DNA of 64,000 bases from Hyperoodon ampullatus (taxonomy: Eukaryota > Chordata > Mammalia > Artiodactyla > Ziphiidae). Below the pieces are notes generated by a model. The model worked only from the letters and a program-made list of their open reading frames with translations. It made no database searches and was not told the origin of the DNA. Below are positions 1 to 10,844 of this stretch, in pieces (position 1 is the stretch's first letter; every line of letters begins with the position of its first letter). The stretch covers positions 31,004,425-31,068,424 of the forward strand of contig OX457061.1 in the NCBI GenBank assembly GCA_949752795.1, given 5' to 3'. Both the position numbers and the translations under genes were made by a program.

Positions 1-1103
1 GTTCCTGTACATTTATTGCAAATGTGAGTACCTTAATAATGTTACCTAGTCACAGATCCCAACTATTTATTTGGCTTTGCAAATGGTCCAAGGAAACTTG
101 ATTATTAGTCTAGCTTTATATAAAAATTTTTTGATTTCTGAAATAGTTGAATACTTGAACCAAGAAAAAAAGAATCCAAACCTAAAAATAGTGTTAATAA
201 TGTTGTTAAGCCATTGGAATTCCATTTTTTATTAGAATGGTTTTCTTTTGAGGTTTAAGATCTTTATTCATTTGTTTGTGAAATGGGACTTTAGATAATT
301 AAAGATGAACAAATTATGATTTCATAAATGAATTTCCCCATGCAAGGGTTAAATCTTCTCAGTTTCTTTTGAGATTTTCACTCGAGATTTTGGCATGTTG
401 GAATTTAGCTTGGGGTGGGTAGAGGAGTTGGTTAAATAACTCAAGCTAAGCTTTGCTCCTTTTTTGAAGAGCTTCTTAGTCAGGACCCCTGACCTCAGTT
501 GAGAAGTAATGTCAGAGGAATTTTGGCTTCAGTAGTTTTCAGGATATTATTCTATAAGGTCAGACCATCTCTTGGAGTTTTAGAGGAGAAACAACTAGAA
601 AAAGATAATATACCAACTGGCTTGTTGACCGAACATCAGAGAAGTTGGTCCTGAAACGCATAGGTGACTCAAGGAAGTGTAGCACCTAATTTAACTGATC
701 TCTGTCTACATGTGGTATTTTTTCCAGTCACCAACATGGCATGTCATTCTCTACACTTTGTGTGTTGGCATCTATGTTTGCATGTGAGTTCTGATGTCTT
801 CCTGTGGCAAATCCACAACAGTTCTGTGTTGTTTTTGAGTCACCATATACATTTGCATGTATTCTTTTCTGTCATTTATAAACCCAGTTAGGTGCCTTTG
901 GTTTTAAGTGATGCTGTTCAAGTGGTGCAAGTACCAAAGTCAAAGTACAAAGGCAGCCAGTTTCCTTTCTTACCTAAATTGGAGTCATGAACTTGTCAAT
1001 AGCAGCAAATTATTTCCCTAGGAGAAAACAATTGAAAGAGTTTCTCTTTATATTTTCTAAAGTTTTCAAATGATATTCTGTGTGTTCTTTATCTTCCCTG
1101 CAG
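1..1103 (+). other. SLC44A1: SLC44A1 intron, 3' part
   Basis: This AT-rich sequence runs up to the acceptor at 1102-1103. I see no exon and no clearly recognisable transposon in it. Confidence 0.7.
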
Positions 1104-1193
1104 TTCTGTCCATGATTTTGATGGTGATAATCAGGTATATATCAAGAATACTTGTGTGGATCTTAACAATTCTGCTCATCCTGGGTTCACTTG
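1104..1193 (+). CDS. SLC44A1: SLC44A1 internal exon (transmembrane region, first exon in window)
   Basis: This 90-base exon follows a pyrimidine-rich acceptor (ttccctgcag) and ends at the donor gtaagct. Its first two bases complete a split codon and its last base starts a glycine codon (phase 1). It encodes a hydrophobic stretch, [19 protein letters not shown] and then TILLILGSL, spanning the end of one membrane helix, a short basic turn (Arg-Tyr-Ile-Ser-Arg) and the start of the next helix. In the family these follow the large extracellular loop. Confidence 0.95.
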
Positions 1194-2035
1194 GTAAGCT
1201 GCTTATTCCTTTGTTTTTTAGTAATTAGAATTGAGAGTTAAAGTTTGCCTTTAACAATCCCTCAATTCAGAACTATTTTGGTTATTTTAAATAATTTTCC
1301 TCTTGTAAGGCCTGTGAATTCATTGATAAAATGTAAAGACAGGTAAGTGGATTACATTTAAGTTAGTTCACTGTGAGATTACTAAATCAAATAAAATGGG
1401 AAGGCCAGTGGCTTTTGGAATAAGAGCAAGTGAGATATTTTTTAAAGGGGACTAACGTTTTTCTGTCAATATCAGTTTGAGGGGGAGAGTACAACCGAAA
1501 AGAAAGGAATTGAGCCTCTGTTCTGCTCCTGCTTTTGAATTTTCACTTGATTCTTCCAGTGCTCCCTGCCTGGCAAGTGAAGGGACCCTTTCTTTTTATC
1601 TTGCACTTTTTTAAGGCCTAAATCAGCCATTCTAAGGTGTTGAAATTCTTTCTGGTTGAGAAGTGTTCCTGGCAGGATAACTCTGTCGGGGGTGTGTGTA
1701 CGTGTGTGTGTTTAAAATTTTGTTACTCATTTTTCTGTCTATTGACGTTCTATTTTGTTTTTATTTTAGTGTTTCTAATGAAACCTTCTGGGTTTTCTGT
1801 GTTTATTGTCTTTAAAAAAAATTTCCCCCTCCCAATTATAAATGTCATACCTACTCATGGTATCTAACTACTTCCATGGTAGAAAATAGAAATATAGGAA
1901 AGAAAATAAAAGTTTTATTTCACATGCTACATCTTCTCTTTAAAGAGTATTTACTTTTGCCTTTAAAAATGTCATAATTATAGGGACCCACCTTCAGTTC
2001 ACCAGTGTTAGCATCTGGAATCCAGACCTTGATAT

Positions 2036-2089
2036 TCATATATATATGTATGCATGTGTGTGTGTGTATGTGTGTGTATGTATATAGTA
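2036..2089 (+). repeat. TA/TG microsatellite
   Basis: Alternating TA, TG and TATG units run through this segment, giving alternating purine-pyrimidine DNA. Confidence 0.85.
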
Positions 2090-2655
2090 TAAAAATGTTT
2101 TAACCCAATATGAAACTCTTTCAGTAGGAGAATTTGCCACCATTACGTTTACCTGGTATGTTTGGTCTTACTGATGTCATCTGTTTTATGTTTTCCTTAA
2201 ATTTATGCTTCCTTATTTTGTTTTCCCTATCTTTGCTGTATGGAATTGTGTTTTCTTTGGTTATTTTCACCCTGGCTTTGGATGGTATAATTTTATTTTC
2301 ACTTCTTCAGTTGGTAACCTATACATTTTCAGAAAATATTCTTCAGTCTAGAATTCTGTAATTATTAAAGGCTGAAATGAAACAATATTTGTTGAGGTTC
2401 TCCCCCCCTTTAAATTTAACATAAACTTTCCTTCCTGTCTAATCCTACTCTCTTCTGCCCACTCGCACTTTTTAGCTCTTGTTAAATATTCTGAGTGTTC
2501 ATATTCAGGTTATTATTAAACTTAAAATATTATTTGTTGTACTATATCTTTTCAAAGAATTTTGCTTACCTTTGCCTTGAGAAGTTTCATAATTATATTT
2601 AAGTTTATTTAAGTTCTCCTGTCCTGATTTTAGTGAGAACTACTCCTGTTTTTAT

Positions 2656-2758
2656 TTTTATTTTTATTTTTTTTAATTTTTATTTTATATTGGAGTATAG
2701 TTGATTTACAATATTGTGTTAGTTTCAGGTGTACAGCAAAGTGATTCAGTTATACTGA
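2656..2758 (-). mobile_element. 5'-truncated L1 3' end
   Basis: A T-rich tail on the + strand is followed by the L1 3' UTR signature (ggagtatagttgatttacaa, then gtgtacagcaaagtgattca). A 12-base direct repeat, tcctgtttttat, flanks it at about 2644-2655 and 2759-2770, marking a short retrotransposed L1 end. Confidence 0.8.
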
Positions 2759-3471
2759 TCCTGTTTTTATAAAAGTTCATTCTTGAGTTCTAAATTTCAG
2801 TTCGTATTTGTTTTGACTGGAATCTGAGTTCAAGTAACTTATTCATGAAAGACTTATGGGTTGTAATATTCTGAATTCTTGGTTATCTAAGATTGCCTTT
2901 GCCTTCACATGTGAATATTGAATTTGTTGCATATAAAAGTCTTAAGATACAGTATATTGCCTTATGTCTGTACTTCATTTCAGAGAAGAACTTTGAGACC
3001 AGTCTAAATTTTGTTCCTGTGCCCATAACCTATCTCACTTACCTAGGTGTTTATATAATTTTTAACTTATCCTTACAACTTAAAATTTTTGTCTAGTTCA
3101 GAATCTTAACTCAGTTTGCCTATGATCTCTTTATTTGGGGAATCTTTTTCAACTTTGAAAAGTTTACTTTATTTCTATACTTGTTTATTGTTTCCATCCT
3201 GGTGGTTTTCTCTTTAAGATCCTTGTTACTCTCCTGCTATCATCTTCTAAATTATCATTTTAATCCTTTTGTCATTTTCTTTACATTCAGGAAGAACTCT
3301 TCAAGTTTATCTACGATATCACTGATTTTGTTTTCCTTGGCGTCAGTCTGTACTTGACTACTTAATTTTGTTATTCCAATTTCATCTTATTTGTAGGTCT
3401 TCCTTCTCTCAGCCATCTTCCTTTTCATTTCAGTTTGTAGCCTTCAAATCTAATTCTGTGTTTAGATGATG

Positions 3472-3829
3472 TCTTAGTCAGTTTGGGCTGCTGTAACAAA
3501 GTACCACAGACTGGATGCCTTATAAACAACAAACATTTATTTCTCACAGTTCTGGAGGCTGGGGAGTCTAAGATCAAGGCACCAGCAGATTCGGCATCTG
3601 GTGAGGGCCAACTTCCTGTTTCCGGCCATCTGATTGCTGTGTCCTCACACAGCAGAAGAGGGAAGGAGCTTTCTGGGGTCTCTTTTATAAGGGCACTAAT
3701 CCCATTCATGAGGGCTCCACATTCATGGCCTCATCATCTTCTAAAGGCCCCACCTCCAAATACACCATATTGGGGATTAGGATTTCAGTAGATGGGTTTT
3801 GGGGAGACACAGCATTCAGTTCATAACAG
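3472..3829. repeat. Ancient interspersed repeat (starts ttagtcagtttgggctgctg)
   Basis: The block starting cttagtcagtttgggctgct and ending attcagttcataaca is a very common ancient mammalian repeat. I recognise the sequence pattern, including the segments about fatty blocks 'ttctcacagttctggaggct' and 'ggcactaatcccattcatga'. I am not certain of the family name (probably an old L1 3' end). The ORFs here are not genes. Confidence 0.7.
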
Positions 3830-3852
3830 ATGGATAGCTTTTATAATAAAAG

Positions 3853-4010
3853 TAGATTTGAATCCCAGCTCTCCCACTTACCGAGTATGTGACGTTTGGC
3901 ATGCTGCTGAAATTTCCTAAATTTCAATTTCATCATTTGCAAAGTGGAGCTAATAATACCCACTTAATAGCATTGTGTTTAAATGTGGTTGCATCTATTT
4001 GTGCTAATTC
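3853..4010 (+). mobile_element. MIR SINE fragment
   Basis: The MIR core is visible: a 'gaatcccagctctcccactta' type segment, then 'catcatttgcaaagtggagc' matching the MIR 'cctcatctgtaaaatgggg' stretch. It is diverged, as expected of a pre-placental insertion. Confidence 0.7.
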
Positions 4011-4133
4011 CTGGCACAAGTTTAAATGTTTAATTAATGATATCTACTGTGGATGTTATGAACAATGCCCTTGATGTCATCATTATTATCTCATTCTATT
4101 TTCCTTGAACTTCAGGCTTTCTCTCAACTTTTT

Positions 4134-4341
4134 TTTTTTTTTTTTTTTTTGCGGTACGCGGGCCTCTCACTGTTGTGGCCTCTCCCGTTGCGGAGCACAG
4201 GCTCCGGACGCGCAGGCTCAGCGGCCATGGCTCACGGGCCTAGCCGCTCCGCGGCATGTGGGATCTTCCCGGACCGGGGCACGAACCAGTGTCCCCTGCA
4301 TCGGCAGGCGGACTCTCAACCACCGCGCCACCAGGGAAGCC
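4134..4341 (-). mobile_element. CHR-type SINE (tRNA-derived), GC-rich subfamily
   Basis: The element reads on the minus strand as a tRNA-like head (cttccctggtggcgcggtgg) with a GC-rich body and A tail. On the + strand this appears as a T-run followed by gcggtacgcgggcctctcac. The direct repeat ctcaacttttt at 4123-4133 and 4342-4352 is the target duplication. Confidence 0.93.
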
Positions 4342-4639
4342 CTCAACTTTTTATTTCTGTTTGAAGAGAACGTATTTTATTCCATTTTTTGAGGATATTA
4401 AACAGTTTTCCAAACAATTTTCTTGTACCTTCAAGATTCCAAAATGGAAGTAGCCTTTCCCTTTCTCTGAAATATTCTTCATAGACTCATGGTTGTTTTG
4501 GTTTGTTTAATCATCTTCCATAGAAGAAAAATTCATGCTTAATATTTGCCAACAGGTAGTTGGAATTTCCCTTTGACACTATTCACTCTTGACTTGAGTG
4601 CACGTGGAGGTCAGGTTGATTTGAATAGATCTCAGCCCA

Positions 4640-5205
4640 GTTGCTTCTCTCCCAGGCATTCATCTCATCCACCTATACATACACATCTCTACTCTGAATC
4701 TTCCATTTCCTTACCGTGGCCTACAAGGCCTTGCAGTATGATCTGGTGCCCAGCTCCCTTTCTGCACACATCTCTTACTGCCTTCCCCATTGCTCATTGT
4801 TGTAGCTATAGTGGCCTCCTCTTTTCTTGCCTGCCAGGCATGGCCCATATCAGCATCTTAGAACTTGCTGTTTCCTTTGCCTTGAATACTCTTAGATAAT
4901 TTCGTAGATTGCTTTCTCCCTGTCTTTGATTCTTTTGCTCAAATATCGTCTCACCACAGTGAGGCTTTGCTTATATAAAATTGTAATGCTTTCCCAGCCC
5001 TAGCACTTTCTATCCCTTACTGGTAGCTTTTTTCTTAGATTTAATATACTCTATTTTCACTTGTTTCCTTGTTTTTTTTTGTTTCCCCATTACTGTATAC
5101 GCTGCATGAGAGTTGATGTTGGTTTTTCACTGCTCTATCCCCAGCCCCTAGAACAGTAGGTGCTATAGGCACTCAAAGTGTTTGTCGAATGGATTGAATG
5201 AAGGT
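4640..5205 (+). mobile_element. L2 3' end relic
   Basis: The segment ends like the L2 3' UTR: 'ctatccccagcccctagaac', a 'gtaggtgctataggcactca' stretch, then 'ttgtcgaatggattgaatga'. The upstream part (ggtgcccagctccctttctg and following) matches the older portion loosely, so the 5' limit is approximate. Confidence 0.7.
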
Positions 5206-5384
5206 GTCCAATGCAGCTCTCTTATATGGAGGCAGGTCTGCCTCCCTCTTCAGTCTATATCTCAGAATCTCTGAACCAGTCATGGAGATAAAAATTCCCA
5301 TCCCTAGTGCCCACTGCTATCCAGCTATCAAAGATTTCCTATCTTTGTTCCTACCTTTGGTGGGAACTACTCATTTGATCTTCA

Positions 5385-5515
5385 TTTATTCATTGTACAA
5401 ATATTTCATCAACTGCATGAGTGTATCCTCACTAGGCACTGGGGTTACTGTACAACAGAGAAGATCTTTGCCTTCCTCAGCTTCATTGCTGATTTCTGTA
5501 ATCCTTACTTGCTTC
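5385..5515 (-). mobile_element. L2 3' end fragment, antisense
   Basis: It begins 'tttattcattgtacaaatat' and continues through 'ctaggcactggggttactgt', the reverse complement of the L2 3' terminus. Confidence 0.6.
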
Positions 5516-5878
5516 CCACAGGCTCCTTAGTTTAAGCAGGCGCTGAGGCTCTCTTCGTGACCACTTCCTCTCAGGGGTGTCTGTCCTTGCTGGCTCTCTC
5601 TCAGCTTCAGAGTTGATAATAAATACAGTTAAAGGAAGTTTATTTGATGCAGTGAGAGATTTGTAAGTGCCTAATGTGGAAGATGTAAGTGGAGTCATTG
5701 GAGTTCCCCTTATGCTGGCAAAAAGTTACAGCCACGCACCTCCCAGCCAAATGGATTGTTGCTGTGTTAGTCCACGTTGATGTATCGGAAGGGTCCAGAA
5801 AATTGAGGATTTATGTTACACATTTTCTTGTGCCAATTATTGCAAAAACAATTGTGTTGTTTTTTTTTTTGTCTCCAG

Positions 5879-6018
5879 GTGGCACAGGTGTACTATGGTG
5901 GCTATATGCAAAGCAAAGAAAGTCTCCCAAAGAAACAGTTATCCCTGAACAGCTTCAGGTAGCTGAAGACAATCTTCGGGCCCTCCTCATCTATGCCATT
6001 TCAGCTACAGTGTTCACA
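5879..6018 (+). CDS. SLC44A1: SLC44A1 internal exon (short loop and start of next helix)
   Basis: This 140-base exon lies between a T-rich acceptor (tttgtctccag) and the donor gtgagtaca. It enters in phase 1 and leaves in phase 0. It encodes the end of a membrane helix ([13 protein letters not shown]), then a hydrophilic loop containing [17 protein letters not shown], then the start of a helix ([15 protein letters not shown]). The charged loop is intracellular or extracellular depending on the topology model; the sequence alone does not decide this. Confidence 0.96.
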
Positions 6019-7212
6019 GTGAGTACAGGCCTTGGTGTATCTTTCAGGTTTATGTTTTTATTTATAGATCATTAATGAAGCAGAAACTCACGCTTAGCCA
6101 TTGCATGCCTAACCATGATCCCTATTGGATAAAATCTCTGCCCCACAGTGTATGACATACTCAGAAGGCTTCAGAAGGCTCCCCTAAATGATGAGTGCTA
6201 TTTTATGTGACATTTTGTTCTGTACTGCCTGCTTTTTGAGAGGGAATTTTCACCTAGAATATTAATTATCATTTTCTAGTAAGAACATACATCTTATTGT
6301 CATGAGATAGTGTAATTATAGAAAAGTCTATTAAGAAATAGGCTACCTAGTGTCATTCCATCTACTTATTCGTGAATTATTTTCCCATTTTTCCCTTTTA
6401 AACTTTTAACAACATTATTTTAAAAAGAGAGGTGAGCTTCACTAACTAGTATAATTATTATAATAATTGCAGTAAAATTATTCATTAACATGTGGTTCAA
6501 TAATCTATATTCATATCTTTGGTTCATCTCCTTCTCCTCTCTGAAAAAAGGGGGAAAAAATCTCAGTCCACTTCTTGGAGCAATCCCAAGCTTTTCATTG
6601 AGCATTAGAAACTAAAAATAAAGCCATTGTAAAACCATTGGTGCCAAAAGATTTTTGTTTGCTATCATTGTACAAATATTTATTAATCATCTTTTAAGTA
6701 CAGTTCTCTGTGCCAGGTGCCAGGGCAGAGTGGGGAGTGACAAAGGATAAATTTGACATGGACCCTGCTTGTAAGGTGCTTTTGGTCCAACAAGGGAGAT
6801 GAGGTATAAGTTCTCTGTGCTTTTGTGGTCATAGCATATCGTCTTTTCCCCTATTTTCAGAGTGGCAAGCATGTATCTATTTAACTAAATTGAGTCTCAT
6901 CCTGATGACAAACAACACGTTTTGATTCATAACTAGTAGAAAAAGGGAAAGTAGAAGAATTAATACATCTAGGATGTATTAATAAATTGAGAAACTCTTT
7001 TATGTTTAGCTTTAAAAGACATTTTCAATATATAATGAAAAATAAGGGCTGCAAGAGAGATACAGACTGTTAAAGTGTTATTGGGATTCAGAGAATAATA
7101 CATCCCCATTTTGGAATGAAGAGTTATGTTAAAAATTTTCCACCATTGTTCAGTTTCTGTTTTTACTGCTTAAAACAGTAGCTGGAATCTTTCCATCTGT
7201 TCTCTCCTACAG
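6019..7212 (+). other. SLC44A1: SLC44A1 intron (1.2 kb)
   Basis: Apart from an antisense L2 relic (about 6665-6860), this is unremarkable AT-rich sequence. Confidence 0.65.
6665..6860 (-). mobile_element. L2 3' end fragment, antisense
   Basis: It reads 'attgtacaaatatttattaa', then 'ctgtgccaggtgccagggca', then a 'ggaccctgcttgtaaggtgc' stretch, the antisense L2 3' end pattern in diverged form. Confidence 0.55.
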
Positions 7213-7399
7213 GTTATCTTGTTCCTCATAATGTTAGTCATGCGCAAACGGGTTGCTCTCACCATCGCCTTGTTCCACGTGGCTGGCAAGGTTTTCATTC
7301 ACTTGCCACTGCTAGTCTTCCAACCCTTTTGGACTTTCTTTGCTCTTGTCCTGTTTTGGGTGTATTGGATCATGACACTTCTCTTTCTTGGCACTACCG
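7213..7399 (+). CDS. SLC44A1: SLC44A1 internal exon (core membrane helices)
   Basis: This 187-base exon lies between the acceptor ctcctacag and the donor gtaagaag, entering in phase 0 and leaving in phase 1. It encodes [20 protein letters not shown], which finishes one helix with a basic Arg-Lys-Arg turn. A long hydrophobic run rich in aromatic residues follows ([19 protein letters not shown], then TLLFLGTTG). The exon is almost entirely membrane-embedded and strongly conserved in the SLC44 family. Confidence 0.97.
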
Positions 7400-8565
7400 G
7401 TAAGAAGACATGTTACTTCTTTCTTTTAGTAATGAAACTGATTTGCATTAAAATGTTTTAAAACATCAGAGAGATATAATTCTTAAGACATTTATGGACT
7501 AAGGTCTAACAACCATCAGAATTAGCAATGGTTATGGCTCTTCAATAACATATTCCCCGTTCATGATTTTTAGAACATCCCAGCAAAGTGAGTCTAAACC
7601 AGGTAGGGCCTGAAATCATATCCAGTTTCAAGATGGTTATGGATTTGAAGTAAGTTCCTGTACTGACTCAGACATTTGGATTCATTCTAAGATGAACTAA
7701 TGAATGCAGTGCTGCTCTGGAATTGCCTCAAACTCCAGTTATAGCCAAAGATCAACTTGCTTCCTTGGGACTTTCTAGTTTGGAAATGACCTAAACCTAT
7801 GTAGAGCTAGTAGTGATACAGTTCATAGTTAGACTCTCAGACTTGCTTGTAGCCATACTTAATATCAAAGGTTATGTATGTCTAAATGGAATTAATTATG
7901 AGGAGTGGTATAAGGATAGTAAGCTTATATGTAACTTGTTTGGCCATTCAGCACACCATCACCAATTGAAAATAATATTAATTTCTGTACTTTGCTAATA
8001 ACTTAGGTCTATAATTATTGGACAATTAATACCTCTGAAAAAAAATTGAAGTGTTCGAAAATTCATGCCTACACTAAATAACTGATAATGTGGTAGGAAC
8101 TATATTCAGGGACTTCCCTCGTGGTCCAGTGGCTAAGACTCTGAGCTCCCAATGCAGGGGGCCCGGGTTCGATCCCTGGTCAGAGAACTAGATCCCGCAT
8201 ACCTCAACTAAAGATCCCGCACGCAGCAACGAAGATCCTATGTGCCGCAATTAAGACCCAGTGCAGCCAAATAGATAAATAAATAAATATTTTTTTAAAA
8301 AACTATATTCAAATAGAACAACTTTTAAAACTATATATGATGCATTTGAGGAAAACAAATGCTTAATTGTACAGTGTTTGTCTTTACAAGTTCTTAAGTG
8401 ATAATTACTTTTGTCCCTTAATGTAATAGCACTGTGATCATGAAGTCAGTGGTTTGGGGATAGGGACATATTGTTGGAAATTAGATTAATCTCTTAGATT
8501 TAATAGCCATACTTATTGGTTTATGCTTTATGTGCTCCTTCTTTCCTTCTTTGATATTTTCCTAG
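7400..8565 (+). other. SLC44A1: SLC44A1 intron (1.2 kb)
   Basis: It contains one CHR-type SINE (8109-8300) with target duplications. The rest is unremarkable. Confidence 0.7.
8109..8300 (+). mobile_element. CHR-type SINE, older subfamily
   Basis: The element has the tRNA-like head (ggacttccctcgtggtccag), an intact B-box-like ggttcgatcc, a body with 'gatcccgcacgcagcaacga', and a short A/T-rich tail with TAAA units. It is flanked by aactatattca at 8098-8108 and 8301-8311. Confidence 0.92.
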
Positions 8566-8731
8566 GCAGCGCTGTTCAGAATGACCAAGGCTTTGTGGAG
8601 TTCAGAGTTTCTGGGCCTCTGCAATACATGTGGTGGTACCATGTGGTGGGCCTGATTTGGATCAGTGAATTTATTCTAGCCTGTCAACAGATGACTGTGG
8701 CAGGAGCTGTGGTAACATACTATTTTACTAG
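8566..8731 (+). CDS. SLC44A1: SLC44A1 internal exon (loop and conserved transport-core helix)
   Basis: This 166-base exon lies between the acceptor attttcctag and the donor gtgagaat, entering in phase 1 and leaving in phase 2. It encodes a soluble loop ([17 protein letters not shown]) and then a membrane segment starting [16 protein letters not shown] and continuing [17 protein letters not shown]. The last arginine codon is split across the intron. An L1 fragment is inserted only about 30 bases beyond the donor (8762-8977) and leaves the donor intact. Confidence 0.97.
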
Positions 8732-9675
8732 GTGAGAATTTATACTTGTCAGAAAACTTAACTTGTAACTACATGGATGGACCTAGAGGGTATTATGCTA
8801 AGTGAAATAAGTCAGGAAGAGAAAGATAATAACTTCGTATAGTGACCGATGATAACTAGACTTATTGTGGTGATCATTTTGTAATGTATAGAAATATTGA
8901 ATCACTATGTTGTACACCCAGAACTAACATAGTGTTGTAGGTCAATTATAATTCAATTAAAAAAAAGAAAGAAAGAAAGAAAACTTAAGATCATCTAAGT
9001 GATTTTGTCTAAAGGAAATGGAACTGAGACCAGTAAGTGTTCCATTTCTTTAAAAAGTAATTGGAAGTGAATATAACAAAATGTGTAGTTGATCATTCTG
9101 TGAGGTAGGAAAATGGGAGGTTATTATTTTATTCTTTATACTCTTTTGTAGCTTTCTCAAAAAATTAATTAGAACCGCAGGTCATGTTACACTTAAATTA
9201 CATTTAGCAGAAGAACAAATCTTGTAGTAGTATCTTATGTACTTTTGCTTTATATAAACGTCCATCAAAGGATAACAAGTCTTTTTAATTTGTATGGATC
9301 AGAACAAGTATTGTGACTTCCTTTCCTAACTTCATAGCTGAATATACACTACAATAGGCCTTATAGTTTTCTATTATAATGAGGTGTCAGGTCTAACATC
9401 TTTTTAAGTTCCATTATCTGATTCTACAATTAACCCCATAACTATTTACTAATAAGAGCTTTAAAAGCACAGTTTTATTTAACTTAAAGTGTTACAGCAT
9501 AAGAACCCCATGAAACTACCATAAAGAAATGAAACATTAATTTTACATGGTACATCTGTAGCGTTTATATTACTTTGCCATTTTGTCATAGAGCTAGAAT
9601 AAGAAAAATGAACTAATTTTTCACTCTTTTGGACTCTAAACCATTTCTGTGTTTCCATCTTGGTCTTTTATATAG
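8732..9675 (+). other. SLC44A1: SLC44A1 intron (0.9 kb)
   Basis: An L1 3' end (8762-8977) sits close to the donor. The remaining 700 bases show nothing recognisable. Confidence 0.7.
8762..8977 (+). mobile_element. 5'-truncated L1 3' end next to an exon
   Basis: The sequence starts with the L1 segment 'acatggatggacctagaggg', continues 'attatgctaagtgaaataag', and ends with a (GAAA)n tail. It is flanked by agaaaacttaa at 8751-8761 and 8978-8988. It begins 30 bases after the end of a coding exon (donor at 8732). Confidence 0.88.
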
Positions 9676-9832
9676 GGATAAAAGGAATTTGCCATTTACA
9701 CCTATTCTGGCATCAGTGAATCGCCTTATTCGTTATCACCTTGGTACTGTGGCGAAAGGATCTTTCATTATCACATTAGTCAAAATTCCACGAATGATCC
9801 TTATGTACATTCACAGTCAGCTCAAAGGAAAG
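9676..9832 (+). CDS. SLC44A1: SLC44A1 internal exon ([11 protein letters not shown] helix)
   Basis: This 157-base exon lies between the acceptor ttttatatag and the donor gtaaggaa. Its first base completes the arginine split in the previous exon, and it leaves in phase 0. It encodes [20 protein letters not shown], then [20 protein letters not shown] and [12 protein letters not shown]. The HxGTxAxGS stretch is a hallmark of choline transporter-like proteins. The basic end faces the loop that carries the cysteine cluster of the next exon. Confidence 0.97.
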
Positions 9833-10521
9833 GTAAGGAAAAACCCTTTTCTGGACTTTCTGTGGGCAAATTCCAGAACGTCAGTTCTGCATGTCGCAAA
9901 GTCCCCAGCAATATTAAGTCCAAGTGCAAATGTTTTTTTTCAAAGTCCTTGCCTAGTAGAATCTAATTCTTCCCCTTTGTCTCCCACTCTTGCACTCTGT
10001 AGTTTCCCCAAATGTCCTGTGCTTCTCTTCCTCTGTGTGGACTCAACACGCTTTCTTCCTTGGAACCTCCTTTCTGTCCTTGACTGCAGAAATACCATGC
10101 ATTTCTACATAGCTTAGCTCAAATGCCCCCTCTTCCTAGAAGCCTCCCCTGAGTCCTCTCACCTCCCAGGTGATGTCTTCTCTCTCTCTTCTCCACTCTC
10201 ATAGCACTAGTATCTATATCATATTCTGATTCTAATTGTTGTTATGTTTAGCGCTTTTTTTTTCTCCTACTAGATTATAAGTTCCTTGTTGGTCTTATAT
10301 ACCTTATATCTTGTATGCAATAGGTACTAAGTAAATGTTGAATTGAACTGATTAAAAATAATTCAGCCATTACATTTTGAGGAAAAAAAGGGTGAGTGTG
10401 GAGGCTTTGAAGCATAGGTTGTGATTTTTCTTAATTTTTATTTTTCTAAAATTTAGAATATTCTATATGATATGGTTTGATTGTTTGGTCTTTAATTATT
10501 TCCATTTTTCATTCTTTCCAG
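9833..10521 (+). other. SLC44A1: SLC44A1 intron (0.7 kb)
   Basis: More than half is an L2 3' end (about 9990-10350). Nothing else is recognisable. Confidence 0.7.
9990..10350 (+). mobile_element. L2 3' end relic
   Basis: The pattern 'agctcaaatgccccctcttc', 'tagaagcctcccctgagtcc', a segment rich in 'ctagattataagttccttgt' and the ending 'taggtactaagtaaatgttg' is characteristic of the L2 3' UTR. Confidence 0.75.
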
Positions 10522-10605
10522 GAAAATGCTTGTGCTCGATGTGTGCTGAAATCTTGCATTTGTTGCCTTTGGTGTCTTGAAAAGTGCCTAAATTATTTAA
10601 ATCAG
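10522..10605 (+). CDS. SLC44A1: SLC44A1 internal exon (cysteine-rich loop)
   Basis: This 84-base exon is 28 whole codons, phase 0 at both ends, between the acceptor attctttccag and the donor gtaaaatg. It encodes [20 protein letters not shown] and then KCLNYLNQ, with seven cysteines in 19 residues. The donor has a weak consensus beyond GTAAAA. It is also the first base of a 12-base target duplication left by an L1 insertion (see 10618-10844). The cluster is normal for the family. Its role (palmitoylation, metal binding or structure) cannot be read from sequence. Confidence 0.97.
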
Positions 10606-10617
10606 GTAAAATGTTTT

Positions 10618-10844
10618 TTCTGGTTTTTTATTTTTTTGTTTGTTTGTTTTTAATTGTCATATCCTTTCTATGTTTATTTTTTTTTTAATTGGGTTATACT
10701 TGTTTTACAATGTTGTGTTAATTTCTACTGTACAGCAGAGTTCCCTGAGCTATACAGCAGGTTCTTATTAGTTATCTGTTTTATACATATTAGTGTATAT
10801 ATGCCAATCCCAATCTCCCAATTCATCCCCCACCCGGCCCCAAA
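10618..10844 (-). mobile_element. L1 3' end with split T-tails, inserted at an exon boundary
   Basis: On the + strand there is a T-rich tract (10618-10656), a short unique segment (about 10657-10677), a second T tract, and then the L1 3' UTR (gttgtgttaatttctactgt and on). The 12-base direct repeat gtaaaatgtttt at 10606-10617 and 10845-10856 is the target duplication; its first base is the splice donor of the preceding SLC44A1 exon. Two tails with a unique segment between them suggest 3' transduction, though tail heterogeneity is an alternative. Confidence 0.8.

Larger units (their letters stand above)
1194..5878 (+). other. SLC44A1: SLC44A1 intron (4.7 kb)
   Basis: It contains a TA/TG microsatellite (2036-2089), a short L1 3' end (2656-2758), an ancient repeat (3472-3829), a MIR (3853-4010), an antisense SINE (4134-4341) and L2 relics (4640-5205, 5385-5515). 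The remaining sequence, including about 1200-2030 and 2770-3460, shows nothing I recognise. Confidence 0.7.

Noticed and set aside
3425..3791. ORFs of about 95-102 codons on both strands.
   Set aside because: They lie entirely in an ancient interspersed repeat.
4134..4341. Open reading frames of 60-140 codons with repeated peptides such as [11 protein letters not shown], here and at 13760, 18074, 22649, 31452, 33072, 36376, 44949, 48931 and 53278.
   Set aside because: They are six-frame translations of the GC-rich CHR-type SINE. The same peptides occur in every copy and on both strands, so they are not genes.
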